The translations under genes and the position numbers were made by a program. From JADZAI01 sp047602465 (GTDB taxonomy: Bacteria > Pseudomonadota > Alphaproteobacteria > Micropepsales > Micropepsaceae), in contig JASGHF010000002.1 in the NCBI GenBank assembly GCA_047602465.1, forward strand, positions 496,001 through 560,000: a stretch of DNA of 64,000 nucleotides, written 5' to 3'. Shown here one piece after another: positions 20,061-28,236 of this stretch; the first letter of the stretch is position 1; each line of letters begins with the position of its first letter. Below the pieces are notes generated by a model. It made no database searches. It was not told where the DNA came from and saw only the letters and a list, made by a program, of their open reading frames with translations.

Positions 20061-20100
20061 TTTTTTGTTCTTGCCGTGTTTCAGGTAAAATGGCGGAAAT

Positions 20101-20131
20101 CCGGGCATGCCTGACTCAACGGCATGCCCGG
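20101..20131. terminator. Intrinsic terminator downstream of the DUF6607 gene
   Basis: CCGGGCATGCC (20101-20111), nine-base loop, GGCATGCCCGG (20121-20131). It starts ten bases past the end of the DUF6607 frame and separates it from the recA promoter. Confidence 0.8.
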
Positions 20132-20140
20132 TTTCGTTCT

Positions 20141-21127
20141 CTATTTCAGCGCCGCGCCGGTCGCCGTAGCGATCGCCGCCCTGGCCTCGGCGACAGCCGA
20201 TTCTGTGGTCTTCGCGCCGGTGACGATCTCGTCGGCGAGACCCATCAGGGTCGGGCCGGTGACGGAGCCGTTCTCGGCCTCCTCGGTGACCGACACGCCA
20301 TTGCCGGCGGCGATGGCCGCATCCCAGAAGCCGCGAACGGCCGCCCAGTAATCTTTGGTCTTCGCCCAGTAGGCGTCGCCCTTGGCGAGCGGGAAATCGG
20401 TGTCGCGGCGATAGGTGTTGATCACCGTCTCGTGGACGATGGTGGTGAGCTTGCCCTCGCGCAGGCCCATCTTGGCGTTGTCCTGCTCGTGGACCCAGCC
20501 CTTGGGCGTGAGCGCGTGGCGGTTCACGCCGCGATAACGGTCATAGACCGGGTTGCGGACGGCATCGCGGCGGGCGAGCGGACGGAAGGTCTCGTCGCTG
20601 GTCCAGCGCACGTCGCCGCCGTCATAGCGCCAGCGCCCCACCCCGCCATAGCGCGGCGAGTCGTCGGTCTGCCACACGGTCTGCGACCAGGCGCCCCGGG
20701 CGCTGGCGACGGGCGTCAGCACCCATTTGCCGGCGCCGGCATAGGTGAGGACGGTTTTGGGCTGGTAGGTCCAGTCCTGGCGCCAGTGCTTGATGATGAA
20801 GGTCTGGCCGTTGTCCATCTCCATCACCAGGATGTGCTGGAGCGCGATATATTCGCCCGTGTCGGCGATGACGCGCACGATCTCGAAGCCGCCGCTGTCC
20901 TTGGGCTTCAGCAATTCGTAGCCGGGCACGAAGGCGGCGATTTCCTTGAAATCGAACATGACGCGGAAATCGCCGGCCATGGCGAGGATCGCCTTGCGGT
21001 CGGTTTCATAGTCGCCGTACAGCGCGGTGGCGGATGCGGCGGCGGCCGGCGTTTCCACCGCCGCCGTCTGCATGGCGCAGCCGCCCAAAGTCAGGGCAAG
21101 AGCGGCTGCGGCGATCAGGGTTTTCAT
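20141..21127 (-). CDS. DUF6607 family lipoprotein
   Basis: 328 residues. MKTLIAAAALALTLGGCAM is a lipoprotein signal with lipobox LGGC (Cys 17), so the protein is likely anchored in the outer-membrane inner leaflet. The body (MFDFKEIAAFVPGYELLKPK, HWRQDWTYQPKTVLTYAG, TPKGWVHEQDN) matches DUF6607, a family usually encoded next to TonB-dependent receptors. It is 35 bases downstream of the receptor gene on the same strand, so probably the same transcript; a role in haem or siderophore use is inference from context. Confidence 0.8.
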   Translation of the reverse strand: MKTLIAAAALALTLGGCAMQTAAVETPAAAASATALYGDYETDRKAILAMAGDFRVMFDFKEIAAFVPGYELLKPKDSGGFEIVRVIADTGEYIALQHILVMEMDNGQTFIIKHWRQDWTYQPKTVLTYAGAGKWVLTPVASARGAWSQTVWQTDDSPRYGGVGRWRYDGGDVRWTSDETFRPLARRDAVRNPVYDRYRGVNRHALTPKGWVHEQDNAKMGLREGKLTTIVHETVINTYRRDTDFPLAKGDAYWAKTKDYWAAVRGFWDAAIAAGNGVSVTEEAENGSVTGPTLMGLADEIVTGAKTTESAVAEARAAIATATGAALK

Positions 21128-21162
21128 GGAGCTGGTCCTCAAGCTTTTCGTTTTTTCGTTTT

Positions 21163-23379
21163 TCAGAAGTCGACGGTCAGCGAGACCGCGTAGTTGCGGC
21201 CCGGCTGGGTGAAGAGGTTCTTGAACGCCGTCGTCGTCGCGACGCCCTGCACGTCGCTCCACCACCAATAGGTCTCGTCGGTGATGTTGAAGACGCCGCC
21301 GCGCAGGCGGACGCCTTCGGTGATTTCCACCCACGCCGTCAGATCGAGCGTCGTGAACGAGGGCGGCAGGAAGATCGTGCAGGGCACCGAGGGCGCGTTG
21401 GCGCAGGAGGTGTCGCTGGCGCGCTTGCGGCTGACATGGACGGCGGCGAGCTGGGCGCCGAAGCGGCCCTTGTCGTCTTCCCAGTTCAGCGCCGCCGAGA
21501 CCTTGAAGGGGTCGATCGTCGCGAGCGGCACGTCGACGGGGCCGGTCGTGTCGTCGCCGTCCGAATAGGAGAAGGCGGCGATGGCGCTGAAGCCCGCGCC
21601 GAGATCGCCGGCGATGCGGCCCTCGATGCCGGAGATCTCGACGCTGCCGAGATTGACGTACTGGTAGACGAAGGGATCGGCCGGCGTGCCGCCGCCGCTG
21701 ACGACCTGCTGGCTGATGAAGTCTTCATACTGGCCGTAGAACGCCGTCAGGCTGAGCTGGAAACCGGGAACGACATAGCGGATGCCGCCCTCGATGGATT
21801 CGCTGGTTTCCGGCTTGAGATCGGGGTTCGGAAGCGAGGTGTAGCCGAAGGCGAGGTTGGAGAAGAAGTTGTTCACCTGGCTGGGCGCGGGCGCCTTGAA
21901 GCCGGTGGCGAGATTGGTGAAGAGGCTGATCTCGTCGGAGACCTTCCACACGATGCCGAGCTTGGGCGACCAGTGGCTGTCGCTGGCGCCGGTGACGTTC
22001 GGGTCGAGATAGAGCGGGTCGTTCTTGCGCGGATCGATCTCGAACCAGTCGAAGCGCAGCGCCGGATAGAGCGTCAGCGCGCCGTCGAGCAGCTTGATCT
22101 CGTCCTGCACGAAGGCGCCGAGCAGCGTGTAGTCGGTGACCGGGAAGGAACGCTCAGGGAAAGTCACCGGCGGCGTGGGGACAGTGCCGGTGCGGATCGA
22201 ATCCTGGTGGGTCTTCGAGAAATCGACGCCGTAGACGAGGCTGTGCGTCACGCTGCCGGTCGTGAACTCGCTCTGCAGCACGGAGCCGAAGCCCCACACG
22301 CGGTTGTCGAACGTGTTGAGGCGCGTGCGGTCGGCGGCGGTGTTGCGGTCCTCGAAGGTGAACTGCGTCGTCGTCGCGTCCTGATAGTAGAGATTGGTGT
22401 CGGCGCTGCGGATCGCGCCGCTGCCTTCGTAGCGGTGATCGAGCGTGATGCGGTCGCGCTTGGCGTCGTCGTTCGCGAGAAGCTGCAGCACGGAGGTGCC
22501 CGCCAGCGGCGGCACCGCGCGGGCGGTGATGACGTCCCAGCTGGTTTCGCTTTCCAGACGATCATAGGTGAGGCGGATGCGGTGCTGGTCGTTCGTCCAG
22601 ACGAGCTTGGCGAGGACGGAATCGCTGCTGCCGTCTTCGGGGTTCGGCACGTCGCGTGTGTTGTTGAGCGCGGCGTTGGCGCCCTTGTTCTCGGTTTCCT
22701 GCCAGTCGCGGTGGTTATAGGCGACCATCGCCGACCAGGCCCCGGCCTCGCCCGCGATCACGCCGCCGGTCGACCAGCTTTCATTGGCGCTGGCGTAGCC
22801 GGCATGGCCCTGGAAGCCGAAATTCCCGTCGCCCTTGAGGAAATCGACGGGGTCTTTCGTCTGGAAGGAGACCGAGCCGGCGAGGCCGTCGCTGCCATAG
22901 AGCGCCGAGGCCGGGCCGCGGACGATTTCCACGGTCTTCAGGAGGTCGAGATCGACGAAGTCGCCGCGGCCGACAACCTGCGGGCCGAAGCCGTAACCGT
23001 CCGGGATGCGGACGCCGTCGACCTGGATGAGGACGCGGTTGCCTTCAAGGCCGCGAATGTTGAAGCCGGCATTGCCGTCGCGGCCGGTGGAGCCGAGCGC
23101 CGCGCCGAAGCGCGAGGGCTGCGCCCTGACCGAAACGCCGGGTTCGAAGCGGACGAGATCCTTGATGTCCTTGATGAGCCGGTCGGCGATGTCCTCGTCC
23201 GAGATCACCGTGACGGTGGCCGGCACGTCGTTGACGTCCTTGGCCGAGCGCGTGGCGGTGACGGTGACGGTTTCGTTGCTGGCGACCTCCGTGGTTTCGG
23301 CGGTCTGGGCGGCGGCGGGGAGGACGAGAACCGCAGCCGAGGCAAGCAGCGCGCGGCGCAGGAGCGGAAGGCGGATCAT
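21163..23379 (-). CDS. TonB-dependent outer-membrane receptor (haemoglobin/transferrin-like class)
   Basis: 738 residues. Signal peptide (1-24), TonB box-like ETVTVTATR, plug domain with NIRGLEGNRVLIQVDGVRIP and VEIVRGPASALYGSDGLAG, then a 22-strand barrel ending in aromatic residue F (LTVDF). The GYTSLPNPDLKPETSESIE motif near residue 515 is the (F)RAPxxxE..pNPxLKPE..e signature of the haemoglobin/transferrin/lactoferrin subclass. Possible ligand: haem or ferric chelate. A Fur-like dyad lies about 80 bases upstream, between this gene and the divergent DUF4198 gene. Confidence 0.88.
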   Translation of the reverse strand: MIRLPLLRRALLASAAVLVLPAAAQTAETTEVASNETVTVTATRSAKDVNDVPATVTVISDEDIADRLIKDIKDLVRFEPGVSVRAQPSRFGAALGSTGRDGNAGFNIRGLEGNRVLIQVDGVRIPDGYGFGPQVVGRGDFVDLDLLKTVEIVRGPASALYGSDGLAGSVSFQTKDPVDFLKGDGNFGFQGHAGYASANESWSTGGVIAGEAGAWSAMVAYNHRDWQETENKGANAALNNTRDVPNPEDGSSDSVLAKLVWTNDQHRIRLTYDRLESETSWDVITARAVPPLAGTSVLQLLANDDAKRDRITLDHRYEGSGAIRSADTNLYYQDATTTQFTFEDRNTAADRTRLNTFDNRVWGFGSVLQSEFTTGSVTHSLVYGVDFSKTHQDSIRTGTVPTPPVTFPERSFPVTDYTLLGAFVQDEIKLLDGALTLYPALRFDWFEIDPRKNDPLYLDPNVTGASDSHWSPKLGIVWKVSDEISLFTNLATGFKAPAPSQVNNFFSNLAFGYTSLPNPDLKPETSESIEGGIRYVVPGFQLSLTAFYGQYEDFISQQVVSGGGTPADPFVYQYVNLGSVEISGIEGRIAGDLGAGFSAIAAFSYSDGDDTTGPVDVPLATIDPFKVSAALNWEDDKGRFGAQLAAVHVSRKRASDTSCANAPSVPCTIFLPPSFTTLDLTAWVEITEGVRLRGGVFNITDETYWWWSDVQGVATTTAFKNLFTQPGRNYAVSLTVDF

Positions 23380-23458
23380 CGAGGGAACCTGTTGAGTTTG
23401 AGAGTCTATCGCAATGAAGTTCCCCTAGCCTCGCCATGACGGCGGCGTCAATATTTTT

Positions 23459-23473
23459 TGCGAATGACTCTGA
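23459..23473. promoter_or_regulatory. Candidate Fur/iron-response box
   Basis: TGCGAAT-G-ACTCTGA resembles the 7-1-7 Fur palindrome (TGATAAT-N-ATTATCA), matching 9 of 14 arm positions. It lies between the TonB receptor and the DUF4198 gene, both plausible iron-regulated genes. Imperfect, so tentative. Confidence 0.35.
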
Positions 23474-23519
23474 GAAACGTTATCGGTAGGACAAGATCAC
23501 CACACCTGAGGACTGTCCG

Positions 23520-24284
23520 ATGCGCCGTATCGCCTTGATTTCCGCCGCCGCCTGCCTGCTGGCCGGGCTGGCATCCGCCCATTCGCCCTTCCTGCTGCCG
23601 AACGTGTTCGCAGCCGGGGACCGTGACCACGTCACCGTGCAGGGCAGCTTCACCGAGGCGTTCTTCGCGCCCGATGTGGCGATGAAATCGGACGATTATC
23701 ACGTGGTCGGGCCGGACGGCGCGAAGACGCCTGTCACGCCGGTCTATTTCAAGGACGTCGCCATTCTGGAGGTGCCGCTGGCAGCCGAGGGGACGTATCG
23801 CATCTCGACCGGGGCGCGCGTCGGGCGCACGGCCAAGGCCTATGAGAAGGACGGAAACTGGGAGTTTCTGGAGCCGGGAGAGGCCCCGCCGGAGGGCGCA
23901 ACGGCGGTGGATATGGTGAGCCTGACGAGCGCCGATGTGTATGTGTCGAAGGGCAAGGCGAGCGAGGTGCCGGCGCGTGGCCAGGGCATCGAGCTGGCGC
24001 CCGCGAAAGTCGGGGAAACGGCCGCAGGCGAGCCGGTGACGTTCAGGCTGCTGTTCGAGGGCCAGCCCCTGGAGGGCGAGGCGGTGGCGCTGCACCGGGC
24101 CGGGGAAACCTATAGCGGGGCGGCGCCGGTGGAGGTGAAGACGGGCGCCGATGGCGCCGTGACATTCACGCCGGCGGAGGCGGGCGTCTATCTGGTGATG
24201 ACCCGCCACCGGGTTGGCCCGGAGGCCGAAGGCGGGCCGCATCGCTCATACACCGCGTCGGTGACCTTCGAGGTCGTTCCGTAG
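23520..24284 (+). CDS. DUF4198-family periplasmic protein
   Basis: 254 residues with a signal peptide (MRRIALISAAACLLAGLASA) and mature start HSPFLLPN, the typical DUF4198/CbiK-like opening in which the N-terminal His may bind a metal. Two immunoglobulin-like beta domains follow (second about 150-250, PVTFRLLFEGQPLEGEAVAL). Such proteins are common near TonB receptors and metal uptake genes. Divergent from the receptor with 140 bases between, sharing a candidate Fur box. Confidence 0.75.
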   Translation: MRRIALISAAACLLAGLASAHSPFLLPNVFAAGDRDHVTVQGSFTEAFFAPDVAMKSDDYHVVGPDGAKTPVTPVYFKDVAILEVPLAAEGTYRISTGARVGRTAKAYEKDGNWEFLEPGEAPPEGATAVDMVSLTSADVYVSKGKASEVPARGQGIELAPAKVGETAAGEPVTFRLLFEGQPLEGEAVALHRAGETYSGAAPVEVKTGADGAVTFTPAEAGVYLVMTRHRVGPEAEGGPHRSYTASVTFEVVP

Positions 24285-24286
24285 GT

Positions 24287-24330
24287 TTGACAAATATGAC
24301 CGTATCGTCTAATTATGACTTTATAGTCAT
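24287..24330 (+). promoter_or_regulatory. Promoter and TetR-type operator of the aromatic cluster
   Basis: A perfect -35 hexamer TTGACA (24287-24292) is followed by TCTAAT (24308-24313) as the best -10-like word, 15 bases away. Immediately after lies the perfect palindrome ATGACT-TTAT-AGTCAT (24315-24330), 17 bases before the TetR gene's ATG. Its place over the presumed transcription start suits an autorepressor site. Confidence 0.55.
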
Positions 24331-24347
24331 TCTTGGACGATCCGGTC

Positions 24348-24995
24348 ATGGAAGCCTCGAGCGCCAATCGCCACGAACGCCGCCGCACCCGTAACCGGGA
24401 TGCGATCCTGAGCGCTGCGGAAGCGTTGTTCGGCGAACGCGGCATCGAGGCGGTGTCGATCGACGAGATCGCCCTCGCCGCCGACCTGGCCAAGGGCACG
24501 GTCTACAACCACTTCGCCGACAAGGACGCGCTGGCCGCCGAGATCGCGGCGCAGACCCGCGCCGATGGCGAGGCGCGGGTGACCGAGGTGAATGCCGGGG
24601 TCGCCGATCCCGTGCGGCGGACCATTCGCGGCATGCTGGTCTTCGCCCGCTTCGCCTGGGAGCGGCCCGAGCGGGCGCGCGCCATGATGCGCCTCAACGC
24701 CAGCGCCGCCGATCCCGACGCGCCGATCAATGCCGGGGTGCGCGCCGATGTGGAGCTTGGTCTTTCCAACGATGCGTTCCGCGGCGATGCGGCGAGCGCG
24801 ACGCTGCTGGTGCTGGGCACCGCCTATACGCTGATCACCTATATCGCCGGAGCCGGGCTGGCGCGTGACGGCGCGATGGCCCTTGGCCGCGACGTGACGG
24901 CGCGGGTTCTCAGCGGCCTCGGCGTGCCCGAGACGCTGGCGCTTTCAACGGCCGCCGCAGAAGCGGCCGACATCTTCAAGGGAGAGACGCGATGA
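24348..24995 (+). CDS. TetR/AcrR-family transcriptional regulator
   Basis: 215 residues. The N-terminal helix-turn-helix is clear: RDAILSAAEALFGERGIEAV then IALAADLAKGTVYNHFADKD (residues about 20-65). The C-terminal ligand domain is all-helical and not assignable. ATG at 24348 is preferred to the in-frame TTG at 24333. It is the first gene of the catabolic operon (its stop overlaps the dioxygenase ATG as ATGA), so it most likely represses the operon and itself until an aromatic substrate or intermediate binds. Confidence 0.88.
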   Translation: MEASSANRHERRRTRNRDAILSAAEALFGERGIEAVSIDEIALAADLAKGTVYNHFADKDALAAEIAAQTRADGEARVTEVNAGVADPVRRTIRGMLVFARFAWERPERARAMMRLNASAADPDAPINAGVRADVELGLSNDAFRGDAASATLLVLGTAYTLITYIAGAGLARDGAMALGRDVTARVLSGLGVPETLALSTAAAEAADIFKGETR

Positions 24996-25918
24996 GCATC
25001 ATCAAAATCGAGGACATCGCCTATGTCCGCTTCAGCGCGCCGGATCTGGACGCGATGGAGACGTTCCTGAACGAGTTCGGGATGGTGAAGGCGCACGGCG
25101 ACGGCGAGACGCTGTATATGCGCGGCACCGGCCCTGCCCCGTTCGTGCATGTGACGCATCTGGGCGAGGCGGGCTTCAAGGGCCTCGGCTTCCGCGCCGA
25201 AAGCATCGCCGATCTGGAAAAACTGGCGAAGGCCGAAGGGGTGAGCGTTGCGGCGAGCGATGCGCCGGGAGGTGGCCGGATCGTGACGCTGGCCGATCCC
25301 GACGGCTTCCGCATCGATGTGATCGCGGGCGATACGCCGGTCGCGGAACTGGCGACGCCGAGCCGTGAGGCCGTGAATACGGGACGCGAAACGCCGCGCA
25401 CCAATCTGGTGAAGCGCGTGAAGGCCGGCCCCGCGCATGTGAAGCGGCTGGGCCATGGCGTACTGAACGTCACCGACTTCCGCCGGTCGGAGGCCTGGTA
25501 CAAGGAGCGCTTCGGCTTCATCACCTCCGACGAGATCGCCATCGAAGGCTTTCCCAATTCCATCGGCGCGTTCATGCGCTGCGACCGGGGCGATCAGCCG
25601 ACCGACCATCACACGCTGTTCCTGATGGGCCTCGGCACGCCGAAATTCAATCACGCGGCGTTCGAGGTGGCCGATCTCGACGATCTGATGGCCGGCAACC
25701 AGCACCTGAAGGACAAGGGCCGGTCCCATGAATGGGGCGTCGGCCGTCACATCCTGGGCAGCCAGATTTTCGACTACTGGCGCGACCCGTGGGGCCACGC
25801 CGTCGAACACTGGACCGACGGCGACCGCATGAATGCGGGCTTCGGCTCCAACAAGGTCGGCATCGAGGACTTGCTCGGCACGCAGTGGGGCCCGGCCGCC
25901 CCGCCGACCATGGGCTGA
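24992..25918 (+). CDS. Type I extradiol ring-cleavage dioxygenase
   Basis: 308 residues in two VOC domains (about 5-115 and 150-275), the size of 2,3-dihydroxybiphenyl dioxygenase. Only the C-terminal domain keeps the iron ligands: His155 (KRLGHG), His221 (KFNHAAFEV) and Glu272 (HAVEHW); Tyr262 in IFDYWRDPWG is the usual acid-base residue. It should open a catechol next to the two hydroxyls using Fe(II) and O2. Start overlaps the TetR stop. Substrate not determinable from sequence. Confidence 0.9.
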   Translation: MSIIKIEDIAYVRFSAPDLDAMETFLNEFGMVKAHGDGETLYMRGTGPAPFVHVTHLGEAGFKGLGFRAESIADLEKLAKAEGVSVAASDAPGGGRIVTLADPDGFRIDVIAGDTPVAELATPSREAVNTGRETPRTNLVKRVKAGPAHVKRLGHGVLNVTDFRRSEAWYKERFGFITSDEIAIEGFPNSIGAFMRCDRGDQPTDHHTLFLMGLGTPKFNHAAFEVADLDDLMAGNQHLKDKGRSHEWGVGRHILGSQIFDYWRDPWGHAVEHWTDGDRMNAGFGSNKVGIEDLLGTQWGPAAPPTMG

Positions 25919-25957
25919 GACAGACGACAACAAGACGACTTCAGGGAGATCAATACG

Positions 25958-26809
25958 ATGAAGCTGGCGACATTCGATGCGGGCGCCGGTCCGCGTATCG
26001 GCGTGGTGGTGGATGGCGGGATCGTCGATCTCGCGACCGTGAACCCGCGCCTGCCGGCGACCATGCTGGCGCTGATCGCCGCATGGGACGATGTGAAGGG
26101 CGACGTGGCGGAGGCCGCGAAAGTTGCGGCGCATCACGCGCTGGACAAGGTGACGCTGCTGGCCCCGGTGCCGCGCCCCGGCAAGGCGATGGCCATCGGC
26201 CTCAACTATGCCGACCATATCGCCGAAAGCGGGCAGGAGACGCCCAAGCACCAGATCTGGTTCGCCAAGGTGCCGACCTGCATCAACGGGCCTTATGCCG
26301 ATATCGAAATTCCCAAGACCACCGGCTTCGTCGATTACGAGGCCGAGATGGTGGCGATCATCGGCAAGGGCGGACGCAACATCTCGAAAGACGACGCCCC
26401 GGCGGCCGTGTTCGGCTATTGCGCCGGCAATGACGTAACGGCGCGCGACTGGCAGTTCAAATCGCCGCAATGGAGCGTCGGCAAGAGCTTCGACACGCAC
26501 GGCCCCATCGGTCCGTGGATCGTGACCAGCGATGAAGTCGGCGACCCGCATGCGCTGGAGATCCGCGGCCTCGTCAATGGCGAGGTGCGCCAGCATTCCA
26601 ATACGAGGAATCTGGTGTTCAACGTGTTCGACCAGCTCGCCGAGCTGAGCCAGGCGATGACGCTGGAGCCGGGCGATGTGATCTTCACCGGCACGCCCGG
26701 CGGCGTCGGCATCGCGATGAAGCCGGCCGTGAAGCTGAACGATGGCGATGTCGTGCGCATCGAGATCGAGAAGCTGGGCCATCTCGAAGCGACGATGAAG
26801 GCCAGCTGA
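25958..26809 (+). CDS. Fumarylacetoacetate hydrolase-family enzyme
   Basis: 283 residues. FAH C-terminal fold with MAIGLNYADHIAESG, metal-binding TTGFVDYEAEMVAIIGKGG (E-x-E near residue 130), GNDVTARDWQ and GDVIFTGTPGGVGIAMKP. Members hydrolyse or decarboxylate/isomerise ring-cleavage products such as oxalocrotonate and acylpyruvates. Here it likely processes the product of the dioxygenase 39 bases upstream. The next gene starts two bases after its stop. Confidence 0.9.
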   Translation: MKLATFDAGAGPRIGVVVDGGIVDLATVNPRLPATMLALIAAWDDVKGDVAEAAKVAAHHALDKVTLLAPVPRPGKAMAIGLNYADHIAESGQETPKHQIWFAKVPTCINGPYADIEIPKTTGFVDYEAEMVAIIGKGGRNISKDDAPAAVFGYCAGNDVTARDWQFKSPQWSVGKSFDTHGPIGPWIVTSDEVGDPHALEIRGLVNGEVRQHSNTRNLVFNVFDQLAELSQAMTLEPGDVIFTGTPGGVGIAMKPAVKLNDGDVVRIEIEKLGHLEATMKAS

Positions 26810-26811
26810 CC

Positions 26812-28236
26812 ATGGCCGCCGCACAGACCGGCGTACTCATCGCCGGGATGGGGCCGGTGGGCGCTGCGCTCGCCGCCCTGCTCGCCCGTCAGGGCGTGTC
26901 CGTCATCGTCTGCGAGCGCGAGACGGAGGTTTACCGCCTGCCCCGCGCGGCGCATTTCGACGCCGAGATCATGCGCCTGTTCCAGCAGCTGGGCGTTTCC
27001 GAAGCGATGCTGCCCCATAGCCGCCCGATCGGCGGCTATGACTTCATCAATGCGGCGGGCGAGATGCTGATGCAGTTCGCGACCTCGGCCGAAACCTCGC
27101 AGGGCTGGGCGAGCGGCTATCTGTTCCACCAGCCGGCGCTGGAGGCATTGCTGCGCGACAGCCTGGGCGCGATGAGCGTCGAGATGCTGACCGGATGGTC
27201 GCTGACCGGCTTCAGCGACGACGGCGCGGGCGTGACCGCGAAGCTGAGCAACGGCGCGGAGACGCGGACCATAATGGCTGCGTTCCTTGTGGGGTGCGAC
27301 GGCGGCAATTCGTTCGTGCGCAAGACGCTGGGCATCGGGCTGGACGATTACGGTTTCGACGAGCCCTGGCTGGTGGTCGACACCGTGATGCCGGACGAAA
27401 GCCATCTCAAACCCCATGGCGTGCAGCTGTGCGATCCCGGCCGCCCCGTCACCATCATGCCGATGTCGCCGGGACGCCGCCGCTGGGAGTTCATGCTGCT
27501 GCCGCACGAGACGCCGGACGAGATGATGGCGCCCGGCAGGGTCGAGGCGCTGATGGCCCCCTATATGGGCAAAGGCGCGGTCGAGATCGTGCGCCGCGCG
27601 GTCTATCGCTTTCACGGCCTCGTCGCGAAGGAATGGCGCAGCGGCCGCGTGCTGCTGGCCGGCGACAGCGCCCACCAGATGCCGCCCTTCGCCGGACAGG
27701 GCATGTGTTCGGGCCTGCGCGACGCCGCCAACCTCGCCTGGAAGCTGGCGCTGGTGCTGGACGGCAAAGCGGGCCTGACGCTGCTCGACACCTACCAGGC
27801 CGAGCGCGAGCCGCATGTGCGCGGCTTCATCGAACTCGCCATCGCCATGGGCAAGGTCGTGTGCATGCAGGATGCGGAGGCCGCGGCGCAGCGCGATGCG
27901 GGCATGATCGCCCAGCACAGGGCGGGCGGCGCAGCCCCCCTGCCCCCGCCGCCGCCGATGGCCAGCGGCGTGCTGTACCCCTCGCCGCGCGCCGGTGAAT
28001 TGTCGCCGCAATATGCGCGCTTCGACGATGCGCGCGGCAACGGCGCCTGGCTGCTGCACAGAGGCGGCGCGGTGGCGGCGGACGATGTGGAGGCCGTGGA
28101 TGTGAACGGCCTGGCGCCATGGGAGAGCTGGCTGGGCGAGGCGGAAGCCGCGCTGATCCGGCCCGACCGCTATGTCTTCGGCACCGGCGCTGCGAACGAT
28201 CTGATCGCCGCCTGGCGCAGGGGCCTGGCGGGATGA
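26812..28236 (+). CDS. FAD-dependent aromatic monooxygenase (MhpA-like)
   Basis: 474 residues of the group A flavoprotein hydroxylases. FAD Rossmann GMGPVGAALAALLARQG (about residues 12-28), DG motif VGCDGGNSFVRKTLG and GD motif VLLAGDSAHQMPPFAGQG. Closest in style to 3-(3-hydroxyphenyl)propionate hydroxylase (MhpA), but about 80 residues shorter because the thioredoxin-like C-terminus is reduced. Would add the ortho hydroxyl to a phenol, making the catechol for the dioxygenase. Needs NAD(P)H. Confidence 0.88.
   Translation: MAAAQTGVLIAGMGPVGAALAALLARQGVSVIVCERETEVYRLPRAAHFDAEIMRLFQQLGVSEAMLPHSRPIGGYDFINAAGEMLMQFATSAETSQGWASGYLFHQPALEALLRDSLGAMSVEMLTGWSLTGFSDDGAGVTAKLSNGAETRTIMAAFLVGCDGGNSFVRKTLGIGLDDYGFDEPWLVVDTVMPDESHLKPHGVQLCDPGRPVTIMPMSPGRRRWEFMLLPHETPDEMMAPGRVEALMAPYMGKGAVEIVRRAVYRFHGLVAKEWRSGRVLLAGDSAHQMPPFAGQGMCSGLRDAANLAWKLALVLDGKAGLTLLDTYQAEREPHVRGFIELAIAMGKVVCMQDAEAAAQRDAGMIAQHRAGGAAPLPPPPPMASGVLYPSPRAGELSPQYARFDDARGNGAWLLHRGGAVAADDVEAVDVNGLAPWESWLGEAEAALIRPDRYVFGTGAANDLIAAWRRGLAG

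Noticed and set aside
20057..20070. Second LexA box (GTTC-N6-GTTC)
   Set aside because: Spacing is six, not seven; kept only as a note in the recA operator finding.
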